Source: Prolixibacteraceae bacterium UBA6029 | GTDB taxonomy: Bacteria > Bacteroidota > Bacteroidia > Bacteroidales > Prolixibacteraceae | Length of the DNA: 64,000 nt | Reading direction: 5' to 3' | Assembly (NCBI GenBank): GCA_002429385.1 | Contig: DIZL01000064.1 | Location: forward strand, 8,997 to 72,996 | In this document: one piece after another, positions 25,001-33,924 of the stretch | Layout of the letters: each line of letters starts with the position of its first letter | How positions within the stretch are numbered: the stretch's first letter is position 1 | Position numbers and translations under genes: made by a program | The notes under the pieces: model-generated | Seen by the model: only the letters and a program-made list of their open reading frames with translations | Told to the model about the DNA's origin: nothing | The model's database searches: none

Positions 25001-25247
25001 TGAAACTGATAAACACCCGAATACCTTGGAATTAATCAAGCAAAAGAAGATTGATCTGGTCATCAATATTCCCAAAGACCATACCACCCGTGAAATCAGT
25101 AATGGGTACACCATTCGAAGGAGTTCAATCGATTACAGTATTCCGCTGATTACCAATGCCCGCGTAGCCAGTGCCTTTATCTATGCCTTTTGCAAATACG
25201 GTATTGAAGATTTATCCATCAAAAGCTGGGACGAGTATAAAGATTAA
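22014..25247 (+). CDS. carB: Carbamoyl-phosphate synthase large subunit (CarB)
   Basis: A 1077-residue ATP-dependent ligase made of two homologous halves. Each half has a pre-ATP-grasp motif (GSGALKIGEAGEFDYSGSQ near 12-30; GSGAYRIGSSVEFDWCSVN near 565) and an ATP-grasp domain. The first half phosphorylates bicarbonate, the second carbamate. The last 130 residues are an MGS-like allosteric domain. The first motif reads AGEFDYSGSQ, closer to the eukaryotic-type synthases than to the enterobacterial version. The 3' end overlaps the convergent small gene at 25244 by 4 bp. Confidence 0.96.
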   Translation: MINKDIKRVIVLGSGALKIGEAGEFDYSGSQALKALKEENVQTILINPNIATIQTSEDIADRIYFLPITPFFVEQVIIKEKPDGILLAFGGQTALNCGVALFRNGILDKYNVKVVGTPVQSIIDTEDREIFSGKLAEINVLTPRSIACLNLEEAYAATKIIGYPIIIRAAYTLGGLGSGFCLNDEELESLASKAFTYSPQILVEESIKGWKEVEYEVVRDRFDNCITVCNMENFDPLGIHTGESIVVAPSQTLSNSEYHKLRALAIKIIRHIGIVGECNVQYALDPHSEDYRVIEVNARLSRSSALASKATGYPLAFVAAKLGLGYGLHQLNNQVTKVTTAAFEPALDYIVCKIPRWDLNKFTGVSKNLGSSMKSVGEIMSIGRSFEEAIQKGIRMVGIGMHGFVANKEEITIEQIDEELINPTDRRIFAIEEAFSRGYSVDKIYEKTKIDRWFLQKLRNIHVTKEKLEKVNSLQSLDDTLLLQAKKEGYSDFQIARLVLKSSNKAINDDLLKVREWRKSKNILPSVKQIDTLAGEYPAQTNYLYLTYNGNEHDVEFQHDNKSVIVLGSGAYRIGSSVEFDWCSVNAIQTIHKENYRSIMINYNPETVSTDYDTCDRLYFDELTFERVMDIVELEIPKGVVLSMGGQIPNNLAMKLHRQHVPILGTSPTNIDRAEDRKKFSSLLDTLHIDQPRWSELTTIEDIYTFVDEVGFPVLIRPSYVLSGAAMNVVSNRDQLQHFLTLAANVSKEHPVVVSEFIEQAKEIEIDAVAKDGEVVAYAISEHVEFAGVHSGDATIVFPPQKLYVETIRRIKKIAKQIAKALEITGPFNMQLLAKDNDIKVIECNLRASRSFPFVSKVMKYNLIEIATQVMLDVPFQKPDKSLFELDYVGVKAPQFSFARLLNADPVLGVDMSSTGEVGCIGENFYEAILKSMLSVGYTIPKKNILISSGPARSKIELLSSAKMLAERGFNLFATGGTQKFLSDNGVKSTRVYWPDETDKHPNTLELIKQKKIDLVINIPKDHTTREISNGYTIRRSSIDYSIPLITNARVASAFIYAFCKYGIEDLSIKSWDEYKD

Positions 25248-25582
25248 AGTATAAATTTGTAGATACGTACAATTTTATATCTCTTCTCCTCATAAACAAA
25301 GGTCATTCTGAAATAAAACTCAGGATGACCTTTATTATTTTCAATTATTATTACAAACACCTGATCCTGAGAATAAATATTCTGCCTTTCATTCCAGAAA
25401 AACAAATATAGGTAAACCACCTCAGTTTCGGGTGTTGGATTTTCTATCGTGGCCTTGCAATCCCATCGTTTAAACCCGGTATTCACTATGTCATTGGCTC
25501 CGTCTTTATAGATAACAGCCATCAAACAATCCGTAACGTATTCTGTAGCGGCCATATGATCGGCTGTCATTTTCGAAACCAT
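25244..25582 (-). CDS. Hypothetical protein, 112 residues
   Basis: I recognise no family. The protein has an aromatic-rich composition and alternating strands (VVYLYLFFWN, VFVIIIEN, YFRMTFVYEEKRYKIVRIYK), suggesting a small all-beta fold. It has no signal peptide or membrane helix. It is convergent with carB and overlaps its last 4 bp. It is probably real, because it fills the space to the next repeat region and its codon use resembles that of neighbours, but no function can be given. Confidence 0.55.
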   Translation of the reverse strand: MVSKMTADHMAATEYVTDCLMAVIYKDGANDIVNTGFKRWDCKATIENPTPETEVVYLYLFFWNERQNIYSQDQVFVIIIENNKGHPEFYFRMTFVYEEKRYKIVRIYKFIL

Positions 25583-25599
25583 TAAGCAGGATCAACGTA

Positions 25600-25735
25600 T
25601 TAATCGAGCTATACCCGAGTGCCTGTTTACGTATATCTTATGTGTAGATTAAGTGTAGAATATGTGTACCTTATGTGTTCTTGAACACACAAGGTACACA
25701 CAAGGTACACACAAGGTACACACAAGGTGAAGCTT
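25600..25735. repeat. Inverted-repeat element built of 11-bp units (locus 1)
   Basis: The left arm has 11-bp units GTGTAGATTAA, GTGTAGAATAT and GTGTACCTTAT. The right arm has four units of ACACAAGGTAC in opposite sense, meeting at GTGTTC-TT-GAACAC (25664-25699). The outer left flank, CTATACCCGAGTGCCT, resembles the reverse complement of the right flank of the element at 39243. The remaining sequence up to the gene at 25927 shows nothing recognisable. Confidence 0.7.
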
Positions 25736-25926
25736 TGACTTTGAGAGATACCCTCTTTAATAAGTAATGGCACTTCAACAGGTGGGTAATCACAGACCAG
25801 TCAATAATAATTGCTGTTTGGTAGCAACAAGATTATTTAAATCAGCATAAAAGCTAAAAAATCAGTTTTGTGAGCCGGCGAATTTTTAAGACTGGCTATT
25901 CAATTAACCCATAAAAACAACCAATT

Positions 25927-26412
25927 ATGGAAACTCATCCTGAATCAAAACCTGAATGCTGTCCTGAATTTAATCCCATTCTGTGGGATGATAAAACCTT
26001 CGAATGGGAAAACAGGCGGTTCATCAGGGAAAAGGTGTTTACCTTGTTTTACATGCCCATGAATTTCGGCAAAGTCATGAAGCGGTTTGATGAAAAATTA
26101 ACCGCAGCCGATGCCACTATGACTGACTACCTTTGTCTGTCGGACCATACTTCGCCCTGGAATATGGATCTTTACCTGGCCGTTGACAAGGAAATAGTTA
26201 ATAGTGAAAATACTACGTTAAGCGGTAAGTTTTACAGTAAAGTTTATGAGGGTCCTTTCAATGATTCAGGGAAATGGATGAAAGACTTCGGGAATCTCAC
26301 CAAATCAAAAGGATTAACAATCAGGAAGCAGTATATGTGGTATACAACCTGTCCTAAATGTGCCAAAAAGTACGGGAAGAACTATGTGGTAGTAATGGGG
26401 CAGATTGAATAA
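25927..26412 (+). CDS. Conserved hypothetical protein with zinc-ligand-like cysteines
   Basis: A 161-residue cytoplasmic protein. It has an N-terminal CCPEFNP segment and a C-terminal TTCPKCAKKYGKNY segment, about 130 residues apart, which look like paired metal ligands. The middle (YLCLSDHTSPWNMDLYLAVD, then SGKFYSKVYEGPF) is typical of a conserved Bacteroidota family often labelled hydrolase without experimental basis; it may be distantly related to GyrI-like small-molecule-binding domains. It stands alone between a repeat element and the convergent oxidoreductase gene. Confidence 0.65.
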   Translation: METHPESKPECCPEFNPILWDDKTFEWENRRFIREKVFTLFYMPMNFGKVMKRFDEKLTAADATMTDYLCLSDHTSPWNMDLYLAVDKEIVNSENTTLSGKFYSKVYEGPFNDSGKWMKDFGNLTKSKGLTIRKQYMWYTTCPKCAKKYGKNYVVVMGQIE

Positions 26413-26449
26413 ACAAATGTCCGATCTTTTCGAAAAGATCAGATACTGA

Positions 26450-29371
26450 TTATTTCAGCACTGCCTCCCATAAGACCTCTACAGGATGCAGTGCTTTACG
26501 ACCTGTTCCGTCTTCAATCTGATGACGGCAGGAGGTTCCGGGTGCAACAATAATCTCTTCAGAGGTGGCTTTTCGGACTGCCGGGAACAAATCCAGTTCA
26601 CCGATCTGCATGCTCAGTGGATAGTGTTCTTTCTCGTAGCCAAAGGAGCCGGCCATTCCGCAACAACCGCTTTTTATTTCCTGTACCGAATAATTGACGG
26701 GCAGTTCGAGCATTTTACGGGTGGGGAGGGTAGAGGCAATGGCCTTTTGCTGACAGTGTCCATGCAGCTTAATCGTTTTTTCAGCTGTACAAAATTGCTC
26801 ACTTCTGATATTCCCTTTTCCCATTTCCCCGACAATGAACTCTTCCAGCATCAGTACATTTTTAGCAAGGTCTTTTGCTTTTGCCTGAAGTGATCTTTCG
26901 GCCAATTCCGGATATTCATCCCTGAAAGACAGAATGGTAGATGGTTCAATTCCGATCAATGGCGTTTCTTTGGAAATAATTTCGGAGAGGTGTTCAATAT
27001 TGAAATTGGCTATCTGTCTGGCTTTTCGGAGTAATCCTTTAGAAAGATAAGTTCTGCCACTTTCAAGATGTTTTGGAATGACCACTTCGTATCCCAATTT
27101 ATTAAGCAGTAAAATGGCTTTGATTCCGATATGACTTTCATTGTAATTGGTGAATTCATCGGCAAACAAATACACCTTTCCACTTGATTTTCCTTCCGTA
27201 GGTAATTGCCTTTGATTCCATTTGCGGAGTGTTTCAACCGATAATTCAGGAATGCTTCGTTCCGGTGCAAAACCGATGGCTTTTTTGAATAATCTGGTAG
27301 AGGTAATGAGGTTGGTCACGGGTCGGAAAGCCATGCCCAGTTGATTGATTCGGGGTAAATAGGCAATCAGGAGCGAACGGACAGGAAATCCATGTACATC
27401 GTAATATTGCTGCAGGAATTCAGTTTTGAATTTAGCCATGTCAATGTTCGAGGGACATTCAGATTTGCAGGCCTTGCATGAAAGACAAAGGTCTAGAACT
27501 TGTAATACTTCTTTAGAATCAAATGCATTGGGTTTTTCTGGTCTGGTCAGGTATTCGCGCAAGACGTTTGCCCTGGCCCTGGTCGATTTGTCTTCATCGC
27601 GGGTAGCCATATATGACGGACACATGGTTCCGCCGATCAGGTTGCTCTTGCGGCAATCGCCTGACCCGTTGCACATCTCGACTGAACGTAACAGGTCGCC
27701 GTGTGGGGCATAATCAAACAGGGTATTTGCCTTAAATTCAGCTTGCCCCATCAGCAGGCGCAAGTCTTTGGTGATAGGGGGTGTGTCAGTGATTTTGCCC
27801 GGGTTAAATATGTTTTGCGGGTCCCAGGCATGCTTCAGTTTGCGAAGCAGTTCATAATTATGCTGACCGAGCATCAGTGGGATAAACTCACCGCGCAGAC
27901 GGCCATCTCCATGTTCACCGCTCAGTGAACCACGATATTTTTTCACCAGTTGGGCGACTTCCAGCGCCAGAGAATGGTAGATTTTTACATCATCAGGATC
28001 TTTTAGGTTCAGCAATGGCCGCAGATGTAACTCGCCCGTTGCAATGTGCCCGTAGAAAACACAGGTTAATCCGTAATGGGCTATGATTTGATCAAATTCA
28101 CGAATGTAAGCAGGTAAATAGTCAGGCGCGACAGCTGTATCTTCAATAACTGTCACATTGCGTTTGTCTCCGGGAATATTGGAAAGCAAACCCAACCCTG
28201 CTTTCCTGAGTTCCCATATTTTCCTGATGCTATCTTTATCAGTAAACAATGGGAAATAATAACCTAAACCTGCTTTCAGTAGATCTTCCTCAAGTTTTAA
28301 AGCTTTCTCCTTAATTTCTTCTTCTGAATCAGATGAGAACTCGATAGTCAGAATGGCCTTGGGATTGCCTTCAATAAAAAACCTGTTTTTGCGCTGTTCA
28401 ATATTTCCGAGCGTGCAGTTCAAGATAATGTCATCAGTCAGTTCAATCGCATCGGGCTTATGTCTGAGCGCAACAATATTACCATAAAAGGCATCTTCAA
28501 GCGTTTTAAAGTGAGCACAAACCAATCCCTGAAATCTGGGGGGCAGGGGAACCAGGTTCAGTCTGATTTTAGTGACAAAGACCAATGTTCCTTCTGATCC
28601 GGCCAGGAGTTTGCAAAAATTGAACGGTCGACCGTTTTCAGTAAACGGATCAGTTTCAAGCAACATGTCCAGCGCATAGCCATTGTTTCTTCGGGTGACC
28701 ATCGGGTCTGGGAATTCATTCCTGATCGTCTCCTGATTGAATGAATCTGAAAGTGTTTCCCTGATGTTTTGGTAGATTTTGGTTTCCAGGAGTTCAGGAT
28801 TCCCGATGCATTTGGCTTGAAATTCTTCAGTAGAAAGTGCATTGAATTTTACATCCGAGCCGTCGGACAGAATGCCCTCCACTTCCAGGATATGTTCACG
28901 GGTACTGCCATAAATCAATGAATGCAGCCCACATGAATTGTTTCCCAGCATTCCGCCGATGCAGCATCGGTTTGCTGTTGATGTTTCCGGGGCAAACTGC
29001 AGGTTATATTTGTATAGGAACTGGTTTAGTTCGGCCAGAACTACCCCAGGTTCTACTTCAATCCATCGTTGTTCCTCATTCAATTCTCCAATATGATTCA
29101 GGTATTTGGAGATGTCAACCACTATTCCGGGACCGACCACCTGACCTGCAAGGGAAGTTCCACCTGCACGTGGGATTACAGAAGTGCCTGTCTGACGGGC
29201 AAATCCAATAATTTTACGAATATCTTCCTTGTTTTTAGGCCGGGTAACAGCAGCAGGAAGTTCACGATAGGATGAAGCGTCTGTGGCATAGATCACCTTC
29301 TGTACCTGATCGGTAAAAACATCGCCATCAAGCGACAGTTTAAGAGTATAGAAGGGATCGGAAGGCTTCAT
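26450..29371 (-). CDS. FAD-linked oxidase with Fe-S and CCG domains (D-lactate/glycolate dehydrogenase type)
   Basis: A 973-residue fusion of a GlcD-like flavoprotein and a GlpC/LutA-like iron-sulfur protein. Residues about 35-200 form the FAD-binding type 4 domain (PRAGGTSLAGQVVGPGIV near 61). Residues 230-530 form the FAD-oxidase C domain with HIATGELHLRP and GEHGDGRLRGEF. A 4Fe-4S region follows (CLSCKACKSECP), and the C-terminal CCG domain has GHCQQKAI and SGCCGMAGSFGYE. It probably oxidises a 2-hydroxy acid such as D-lactate, feeding electrons to the quinone pool. The exact substrate cannot be read. Confidence 0.85.
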   Translation of the reverse strand: MKPSDPFYTLKLSLDGDVFTDQVQKVIYATDASSYRELPAAVTRPKNKEDIRKIIGFARQTGTSVIPRAGGTSLAGQVVGPGIVVDISKYLNHIGELNEEQRWIEVEPGVVLAELNQFLYKYNLQFAPETSTANRCCIGGMLGNNSCGLHSLIYGSTREHILEVEGILSDGSDVKFNALSTEEFQAKCIGNPELLETKIYQNIRETLSDSFNQETIRNEFPDPMVTRRNNGYALDMLLETDPFTENGRPFNFCKLLAGSEGTLVFVTKIRLNLVPLPPRFQGLVCAHFKTLEDAFYGNIVALRHKPDAIELTDDIILNCTLGNIEQRKNRFFIEGNPKAILTIEFSSDSEEEIKEKALKLEEDLLKAGLGYYFPLFTDKDSIRKIWELRKAGLGLLSNIPGDKRNVTVIEDTAVAPDYLPAYIREFDQIIAHYGLTCVFYGHIATGELHLRPLLNLKDPDDVKIYHSLALEVAQLVKKYRGSLSGEHGDGRLRGEFIPLMLGQHNYELLRKLKHAWDPQNIFNPGKITDTPPITKDLRLLMGQAEFKANTLFDYAPHGDLLRSVEMCNGSGDCRKSNLIGGTMCPSYMATRDEDKSTRARANVLREYLTRPEKPNAFDSKEVLQVLDLCLSCKACKSECPSNIDMAKFKTEFLQQYYDVHGFPVRSLLIAYLPRINQLGMAFRPVTNLITSTRLFKKAIGFAPERSIPELSVETLRKWNQRQLPTEGKSSGKVYLFADEFTNYNESHIGIKAILLLNKLGYEVVIPKHLESGRTYLSKGLLRKARQIANFNIEHLSEIISKETPLIGIEPSTILSFRDEYPELAERSLQAKAKDLAKNVLMLEEFIVGEMGKGNIRSEQFCTAEKTIKLHGHCQQKAIASTLPTRKMLELPVNYSVQEIKSGCCGMAGSFGYEKEHYPLSMQIGELDLFPAVRKATSEEIIVAPGTSCRHQIEDGTGRKALHPVEVLWEAVLK

Positions 29372-29532
29372 GATTTTTTTATAAAAATAGATAATTTAAC
29401 TTTGATCGGAAGATTAGGCAATCGATTGTTCAAAAATACAAATAGACCAATATATTGTTTTTCAGGAGTTCGGATTTTGTCAGTTTTTACACTATTTTTT
29501 CATTGAATGAGTACAGCTAGGTATATTTTAAG

Positions 29533-29540
29533 TACTTTTG
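29533..29540 (+). promoter_or_regulatory. -7 box (TACTTTTG) of the pta operon
   Basis: TACTTTTG matches TAnnTTTG, 40 bp upstream of the pta start, in the divergent gap. The -33 TTTG is not found at 19 bp. Confidence 0.45.
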
Positions 29541-29580
29541 TTCGAATTTTTTACTTAAAAGTTTAAACTTTAAATCAAAG

Positions 29581-30582
29581 ATGGAAATTTTAAAACGTAT
29601 CTATCAGAATGCTCAAAAATACCAGAAAAGGATTGTATTACCAGAAGGAAACGAACCAAGAACCTTACGGGCAACTGAAATCGTTCTGAATCAAAAGCTG
29701 GCTCAATTAATTCTTTTGGGCAATCCTGAAGAAATTTATAAAGCCGCCGAAGAAATCGGTGTAAATATTGAAGGAGCTACAATTATTGACCCCAAAACGG
29801 ATTCCAATAGGGGAGCGTATGCTGATTTAATGGTTGAAATACGCAAGTCGAAGGGACTTACCCGTGAGGAAGCTCTTGAGTTGCTTAACGACCCACTTTA
29901 TTTTGCTCCTCTGATGATTAAAAATGGTGATGCCGATGGTGAATTGGCCGGTGCAATCAATGCAACCGGTGATGTACTTCGTCCGGCGTTTCAATATATT
30001 AAGACCTTACCCGGAGTGAGTGTCGTTTCCGGTGCATTTCTGATGTTTGTAGACCCGCATTTTGGACACGATGGTATTCTTGTATTCGCCGATTGTGCTG
30101 TAATGCCCGATCCTGACGAACGTCAGTTGGCCGAAATCGCTGTTACCACAGCACGAACGGCCAAAGCTATTGTCGGCATGGATCCACGCGTTGCCATGCT
30201 GAGTTTCTCTACCATGGGAAGTGCACAACATCCACTGGTAGATAAAATGGTGAATGCTACTCGTATCGCCCGCGAAATGGATCCTGAATTGAAAATTGAC
30301 GGAGAAATGCAGCTCGATGCAGCGTTGATTCCTGAAGTAGGACGACTGAAAGCGCCTGACAGCGAAGTGGCTGGACGTGCAAATATCCTGGTATTCCCTG
30401 GACTGGAGTCTGCAAATATCGGTTATAAGCTGGTTCAGCGGCTTGGAAAAGCTGAAGCAGTGGGGCCTATTCTTCAGGGAATGGCTGCTCCAATCAATGA
30501 CCTTTCAAGAGGTTGTTCGGTCAGTGATATTGTTAATATGGTTGCAATAACCGCTAATCAGGCTGCTGCCCTTTTTGAATAA
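29581..30582 (+). CDS. pta: Phosphate acetyltransferase (Pta)
   Basis: A 333-residue enzyme that interconverts acetyl-CoA and acetyl phosphate. The family signatures are present throughout: an N-terminal RIVLPEGNEPRTLRA, DADGELAGAINATGDVLRP in the middle and the C-terminal GLESANIGYKLVQRL. It is the short single-domain form. ackA lies two genes downstream with a dehydrogenase between, so acetyl phosphate would be passed to acetate kinase for ATP. The first gene of a plus-strand operon. Confidence 0.93.
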   Translation: MEILKRIYQNAQKYQKRIVLPEGNEPRTLRATEIVLNQKLAQLILLGNPEEIYKAAEEIGVNIEGATIIDPKTDSNRGAYADLMVEIRKSKGLTREEALELLNDPLYFAPLMIKNGDADGELAGAINATGDVLRPAFQYIKTLPGVSVVSGAFLMFVDPHFGHDGILVFADCAVMPDPDERQLAEIAVTTARTAKAIVGMDPRVAMLSFSTMGSAQHPLVDKMVNATRIAREMDPELKIDGEMQLDAALIPEVGRLKAPDSEVAGRANILVFPGLESANIGYKLVQRLGKAEAVGPILQGMAAPINDLSRGCSVSDIVNMVAITANQAAALFE

Positions 30583-30603
30583 TTCGAATCAAAAGATATA
30601 ATC

Positions 30604-31575
30604 ATGCCGAGTGAAGTGATTTACGAACCAATAGAAGAATTTGGTTTAAGTAAAAAAAATAGAAGCAAGACACTTTTTTCCAAAATAGGGATAATTGGTT
30701 GTGGCCTTGTCGGTCAGAATATAGCACGTGTGGCTAGTTTCTATGGGATTGAAGTTGTCTTTATTGAAGTCAATGAAGAGAAAATAAGAGAAGCTTACAA
30801 GAACATCGAAAAGTTGCTGGATGAACGAATTGAACACTGGGGCATTACTCAGGGTGAAAAACGAGCCAGTCTTTCAAGAATTAAGGGAACGCTTGATTAT
30901 CAGAATCTGAAAGGATGTGATTTTGTAATCGAAGCCATACGTGCAATTGACCGTGGTGGAAAAATCAAGGAAAGAAAAGAAATTTTCCACCGTATAGAAG
31001 CTGTCGTTGACCGGGAGTGTATCATTGCTACCAATTCAACGACCATTGTAATTACAGAACTGGCTTCTGATCTGTTATACCGTGATCGTTGTGTCAGTTT
31101 ACATTTCTTTGTCAATTCACAGGAAGCCCGGATTGTTGAAGTGGTTAGAGGCTTATACACTACGGATGAATCATACCAGAAAGTCTGCAAATTTGTCACC
31201 CTGATCAACCGGAAGATTATACCTGTTCAGGAGTCTGCAGGTTTGGTGAGTGTTCGGATGTTCGTTGTCGTGCTCAACGAGGCTTGCGAAATATTGATGG
31301 AGGGGATTTCAAACATTGAGGACATTGATCAGACCATGAAGATTGGTCTGGGGATGCGGCTTGGCGTTTTTGAGGTTGCCGATAAAATGGGTCTTGACAA
31401 GATTATCCGCTGGATGGAAAATATCTACAATGAGTTTGGGGATATCCGTTATAAGCCAAGTCCATACCTTCGCAGACTGGTTCGCGCCAAACACCTGGGA
31501 ATAGAATCCAGGGAAGGATTTTACAAATATGACGAGAGCGGAAAAAAAATACAACAGAATAGCCCCAAATGCTGA
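30604..31575 (+). CDS. 3-hydroxyacyl-CoA (3-hydroxybutyryl-CoA) dehydrogenase
   Basis: A 323-residue NAD-dependent dehydrogenase. The Rossmann motif IGIIGCGLVGQNIARVAS lies near residues 27-44 after a short N-terminal lead. The CDFVIEAI segment and the TNSTTIVITEL motif with the following HFF (family usual HFFNPP) identify the 3-hydroxyacyl-CoA dehydrogenase family. The NPP part is altered (HFFVNSQE), so substrate or activity may differ. The C-terminal domain has GLGMRLGVFEVADKMGLD. Its place between pta and ackA, upstream of ptb-buk, suggests a part in butyrate or other short-chain acyl metabolism. Confidence 0.82.
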   Translation: MPSEVIYEPIEEFGLSKKNRSKTLFSKIGIIGCGLVGQNIARVASFYGIEVVFIEVNEEKIREAYKNIEKLLDERIEHWGITQGEKRASLSRIKGTLDYQNLKGCDFVIEAIRAIDRGGKIKERKEIFHRIEAVVDRECIIATNSTTIVITELASDLLYRDRCVSLHFFVNSQEARIVEVVRGLYTTDESYQKVCKFVTLINRKIIPVQESAGLVSVRMFVVVLNEACEILMEGISNIEDIDQTMKIGLGMRLGVFEVADKMGLDKIIRWMENIYNEFGDIRYKPSPYLRRLVRAKHLGIESREGFYKYDESGKKIQQNSPKC

Positions 31576-31612
31576 TTCTCATCAGACTGACAAATAAATA
31601 AAAAGATATAGG

Positions 31613-32821
31613 ATGAAGATTCTGGTTTTAAATTGCGGAAGCAGTTCCATAAAATATCAGCTTTTTAACATGACCGACCGTTCGGTAATTGCCAAGGGTG
31701 GTGTCGAAAAGTTAGGCATGAAAGGCAGCTTTCTGAAACACATTCGTCAGGATGGTCAGGTGGTCATATTTGAAGGTGAAATTCTTGATCATAAGATTGG
31801 TGTTGAATATATTCTGGGCGTACTGACCAATGAGAAACATGGCTGTCTGAAGGGACTTGAAGAGTTGGATGCTGTTGGTCACCGTGTGGTCCATGGAGGA
31901 GAACGATTTAATGCGAGTGCTTTGTTAACGGAAGAAATTCTTGAAGAAGTCACCAAATGTATCGACATTGCGCCCTTACATAATCCGCCAAACCTCAAAG
32001 GTATCAGGGCAATGGAAGAATTGATCCCCGGTATTCCGCAGGTTGGTGTTTTCGACACGGCATTCCATCAGACCATGGAGCCTAAAGCTTATATGTACGG
32101 CATTCCGTATGTATTATATAAAAAATACGGCATTCGCCGTTATGGATTCCATGGCACCAGCCACCGCTATGTGACTAAACGGGCCTGTGAATTATTAGGT
32201 GTTGATTATAATACCCAAAAGATTATTTCCTGTCATCTGGGCAACGGGGCATCGGTTGCTGCAGTAAAAAACGGAAAATCATTTGACACCTCCATGGGAT
32301 TCACTCCGGTTGAAGGACTCGTTATGGGTACACGATGCGGAGACCTTGACGTAGGCGTCGTAAATTACATCATGGAAAAGGAAGAAATTGGACTCCGATC
32401 AGCAAGCACCCTGTTTAATAAACATGCCGGTATGCTTGGAATATCAGGTGTTTCTTCAGATATGCGTGAAATAGAAATGGCAAAAGTCGGTGGAAATGAA
32501 CGGGCAGCTTTGGCTCTCGATATTTATAACTATAAGGTAAAAAAATACATCGGATCATATGTGGCAGCCATGGGCGGTCTGGATATCCTGATCTTGACCG
32601 GAGGAATAGGTGAAAATGCGGATACGACCCGTGAAGGTATTTGCTGTGAACTGGAATGCCTGGGAATTACACTGGATTATGCCAAAAACAAAGGCTTCCG
32701 GAATGAAGGCATTATCAGTACTCCTGATTCGAAAGTAAAAATAATTGTAGTTCCAACTGATGAAGAATTGGTTATTGCACTCGATACCGAGGAAATCGTT
32801 TTCACGCACAAAAAATCGTAA
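31613..32821 (+). CDS. ackA: Acetate kinase (AckA)
   Basis: A 402-residue kinase of the ASKHA fold that makes ATP and acetate from acetyl phosphate. Signature 1, ILVLNCGSSSIKYQLF, is at 3-18, and the second signature with RYGFHGTSHRYV follows near 176. The catalytic arginine and histidine are in VGHRVVHGG, and the nucleotide-binding ILTGGIGEN is near 328. Full length. It ends the pta-dehydrogenase-ackA operon; a terminator follows at 32882. Confidence 0.96.
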   Translation: MKILVLNCGSSSIKYQLFNMTDRSVIAKGGVEKLGMKGSFLKHIRQDGQVVIFEGEILDHKIGVEYILGVLTNEKHGCLKGLEELDAVGHRVVHGGERFNASALLTEEILEEVTKCIDIAPLHNPPNLKGIRAMEELIPGIPQVGVFDTAFHQTMEPKAYMYGIPYVLYKKYGIRRYGFHGTSHRYVTKRACELLGVDYNTQKIISCHLGNGASVAAVKNGKSFDTSMGFTPVEGLVMGTRCGDLDVGVVNYIMEKEEIGLRSASTLFNKHAGMLGISGVSSDMREIEMAKVGGNERAALALDIYNYKVKKYIGSYVAAMGGLDILILTGGIGENADTTREGICCELECLGITLDYAKNKGFRNEGIISTPDSKVKIIVVPTDEELVIALDTEEIVFTHKKS

Positions 32822-32881
32822 GCATTGTTGAAATGTTTTCGTATAAATTATAAGCAAAATGTTTGCTACGTTAAAGTATCG

Positions 32882-32920
32882 AAACGTCCGGTGTTTAATA
32901 ACATTGGACGTTTTGTTTTT
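32882..32920 (+). terminator. Terminator after ackA
   Basis: AAACGTCC pairs with GGACGTTT across a 16-base loop and is followed by TGTTTTT, about 60 bp after the ackA stop. Confidence 0.75.
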
Positions 32921-33009
32921 CAATGGTTTAAAAACATTCAAGGACTTGATTTTTATCCTTTATTTATAAGTGCTGAAATGTTAATTTTAGCTTCTAAATA
33001 TGTTTAGAT

Positions 33010-33915
33010 ATGAAATTGGAACGTTTAGCTGATTTGTTTGATTACACCAGGGGTCAGGAAAAGAGAACTTTGATAGCTGTAAATGCAGTTGACAGCCATA
33101 GCCTTGAGGCGATTGCAGAAGCGGTAAATCTTGGGATTGTTTCGGCCATTGTCACCGGAGATCAACTGGAAATCCTGGAGCAATGCCGGATTGCTAATAT
33201 TGATCCTGAAGTTTTTCAGATAATCAATGCAGAAACGGAAACTGAGGCTGCCCGTTTGGCAGTGGAACTGGCACAGAAAACTCCGTGCTGTATTTTGATG
33301 AAGGGATTAATCCACAGTGATATATACCTTAGGGCCATACTGAATAAGAAAACCGGATTGTTACCTCCGGGCGGAGTTTTAAGCCACGTTTCTGTAATCG
33401 ATAATCCAAATTACCACAAGCTTTTAATAGTAAGCGATGTGGCGATTATTCCCTATCCAAGTATTCCGCAAAAGATTGCTATTATTCATTATCTGAAAGA
33501 GATGGCAATGGATTTTGGTATAGCCCAACCCAAAATAGCTATCGTTACACCAACGGAGCAGGTTTTACCTTCCATTATTTCATGCACCGATGCGGTCGAA
33601 ATTATGAAAGTTGTTGAAACCGGTCAGTTCTTGCCTGCTATCGTTTTTGGACCCATGGCACTTGATGTAGCGCTTGATCCCGAATCTGCCAAAATAAAGA
33701 ATATCACCTCTGAAGTGGCCGGTGATGCGGATTGTCTGCTTTTCCCCAATATCGACGCAGGCAATATTTTCTATAAGACAAACACCAAATTATGTGGCGC
33801 CGACCAGGCAGCTGTGGTTATGGGAGCCCGCGTACCTGTCATCTTATCCTCAAGGGGTGATAGCATACGAACTAAACTGAACTCAATCGCACTTGCTGCG
33901 TTGTTAAGCATATAA
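33010..33915 (+). CDS. ptb: Phosphate butyryltransferase-like enzyme (Ptb)
   Basis: A 301-residue phosphotransacylase of the Pta/Ptb family, related to but distinct from the Pta upstream. Signatures include the LMKGLIHSDIYLRAIL segment near 97, LSHVSVID near 125 and GPMALDVALDP near 216. It would convert butyryl- or branched-chain acyl-CoA to the acyl phosphate. It is paired with buk 9 bp downstream, a common arrangement in butyrate and branched-chain acid formation. Exact acyl preference cannot be told from sequence. Confidence 0.9.
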   Translation: MKLERLADLFDYTRGQEKRTLIAVNAVDSHSLEAIAEAVNLGIVSAIVTGDQLEILEQCRIANIDPEVFQIINAETETEAARLAVELAQKTPCCILMKGLIHSDIYLRAILNKKTGLLPPGGVLSHVSVIDNPNYHKLLIVSDVAIIPYPSIPQKIAIIHYLKEMAMDFGIAQPKIAIVTPTEQVLPSIISCTDAVEIMKVVETGQFLPAIVFGPMALDVALDPESAKIKNITSEVAGDADCLLFPNIDAGNIFYKTNTKLCGADQAAVVMGARVPVILSSRGDSIRTKLNSIALAALLSI

Positions 33916-33924
33916 ATCTGATTC

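Noticed and set aside
25681..25735. CRISPR-like tandem repeat
   Set aside because: Units are only 11 bp, without spacers of unique sequence, and no cas genes are near.
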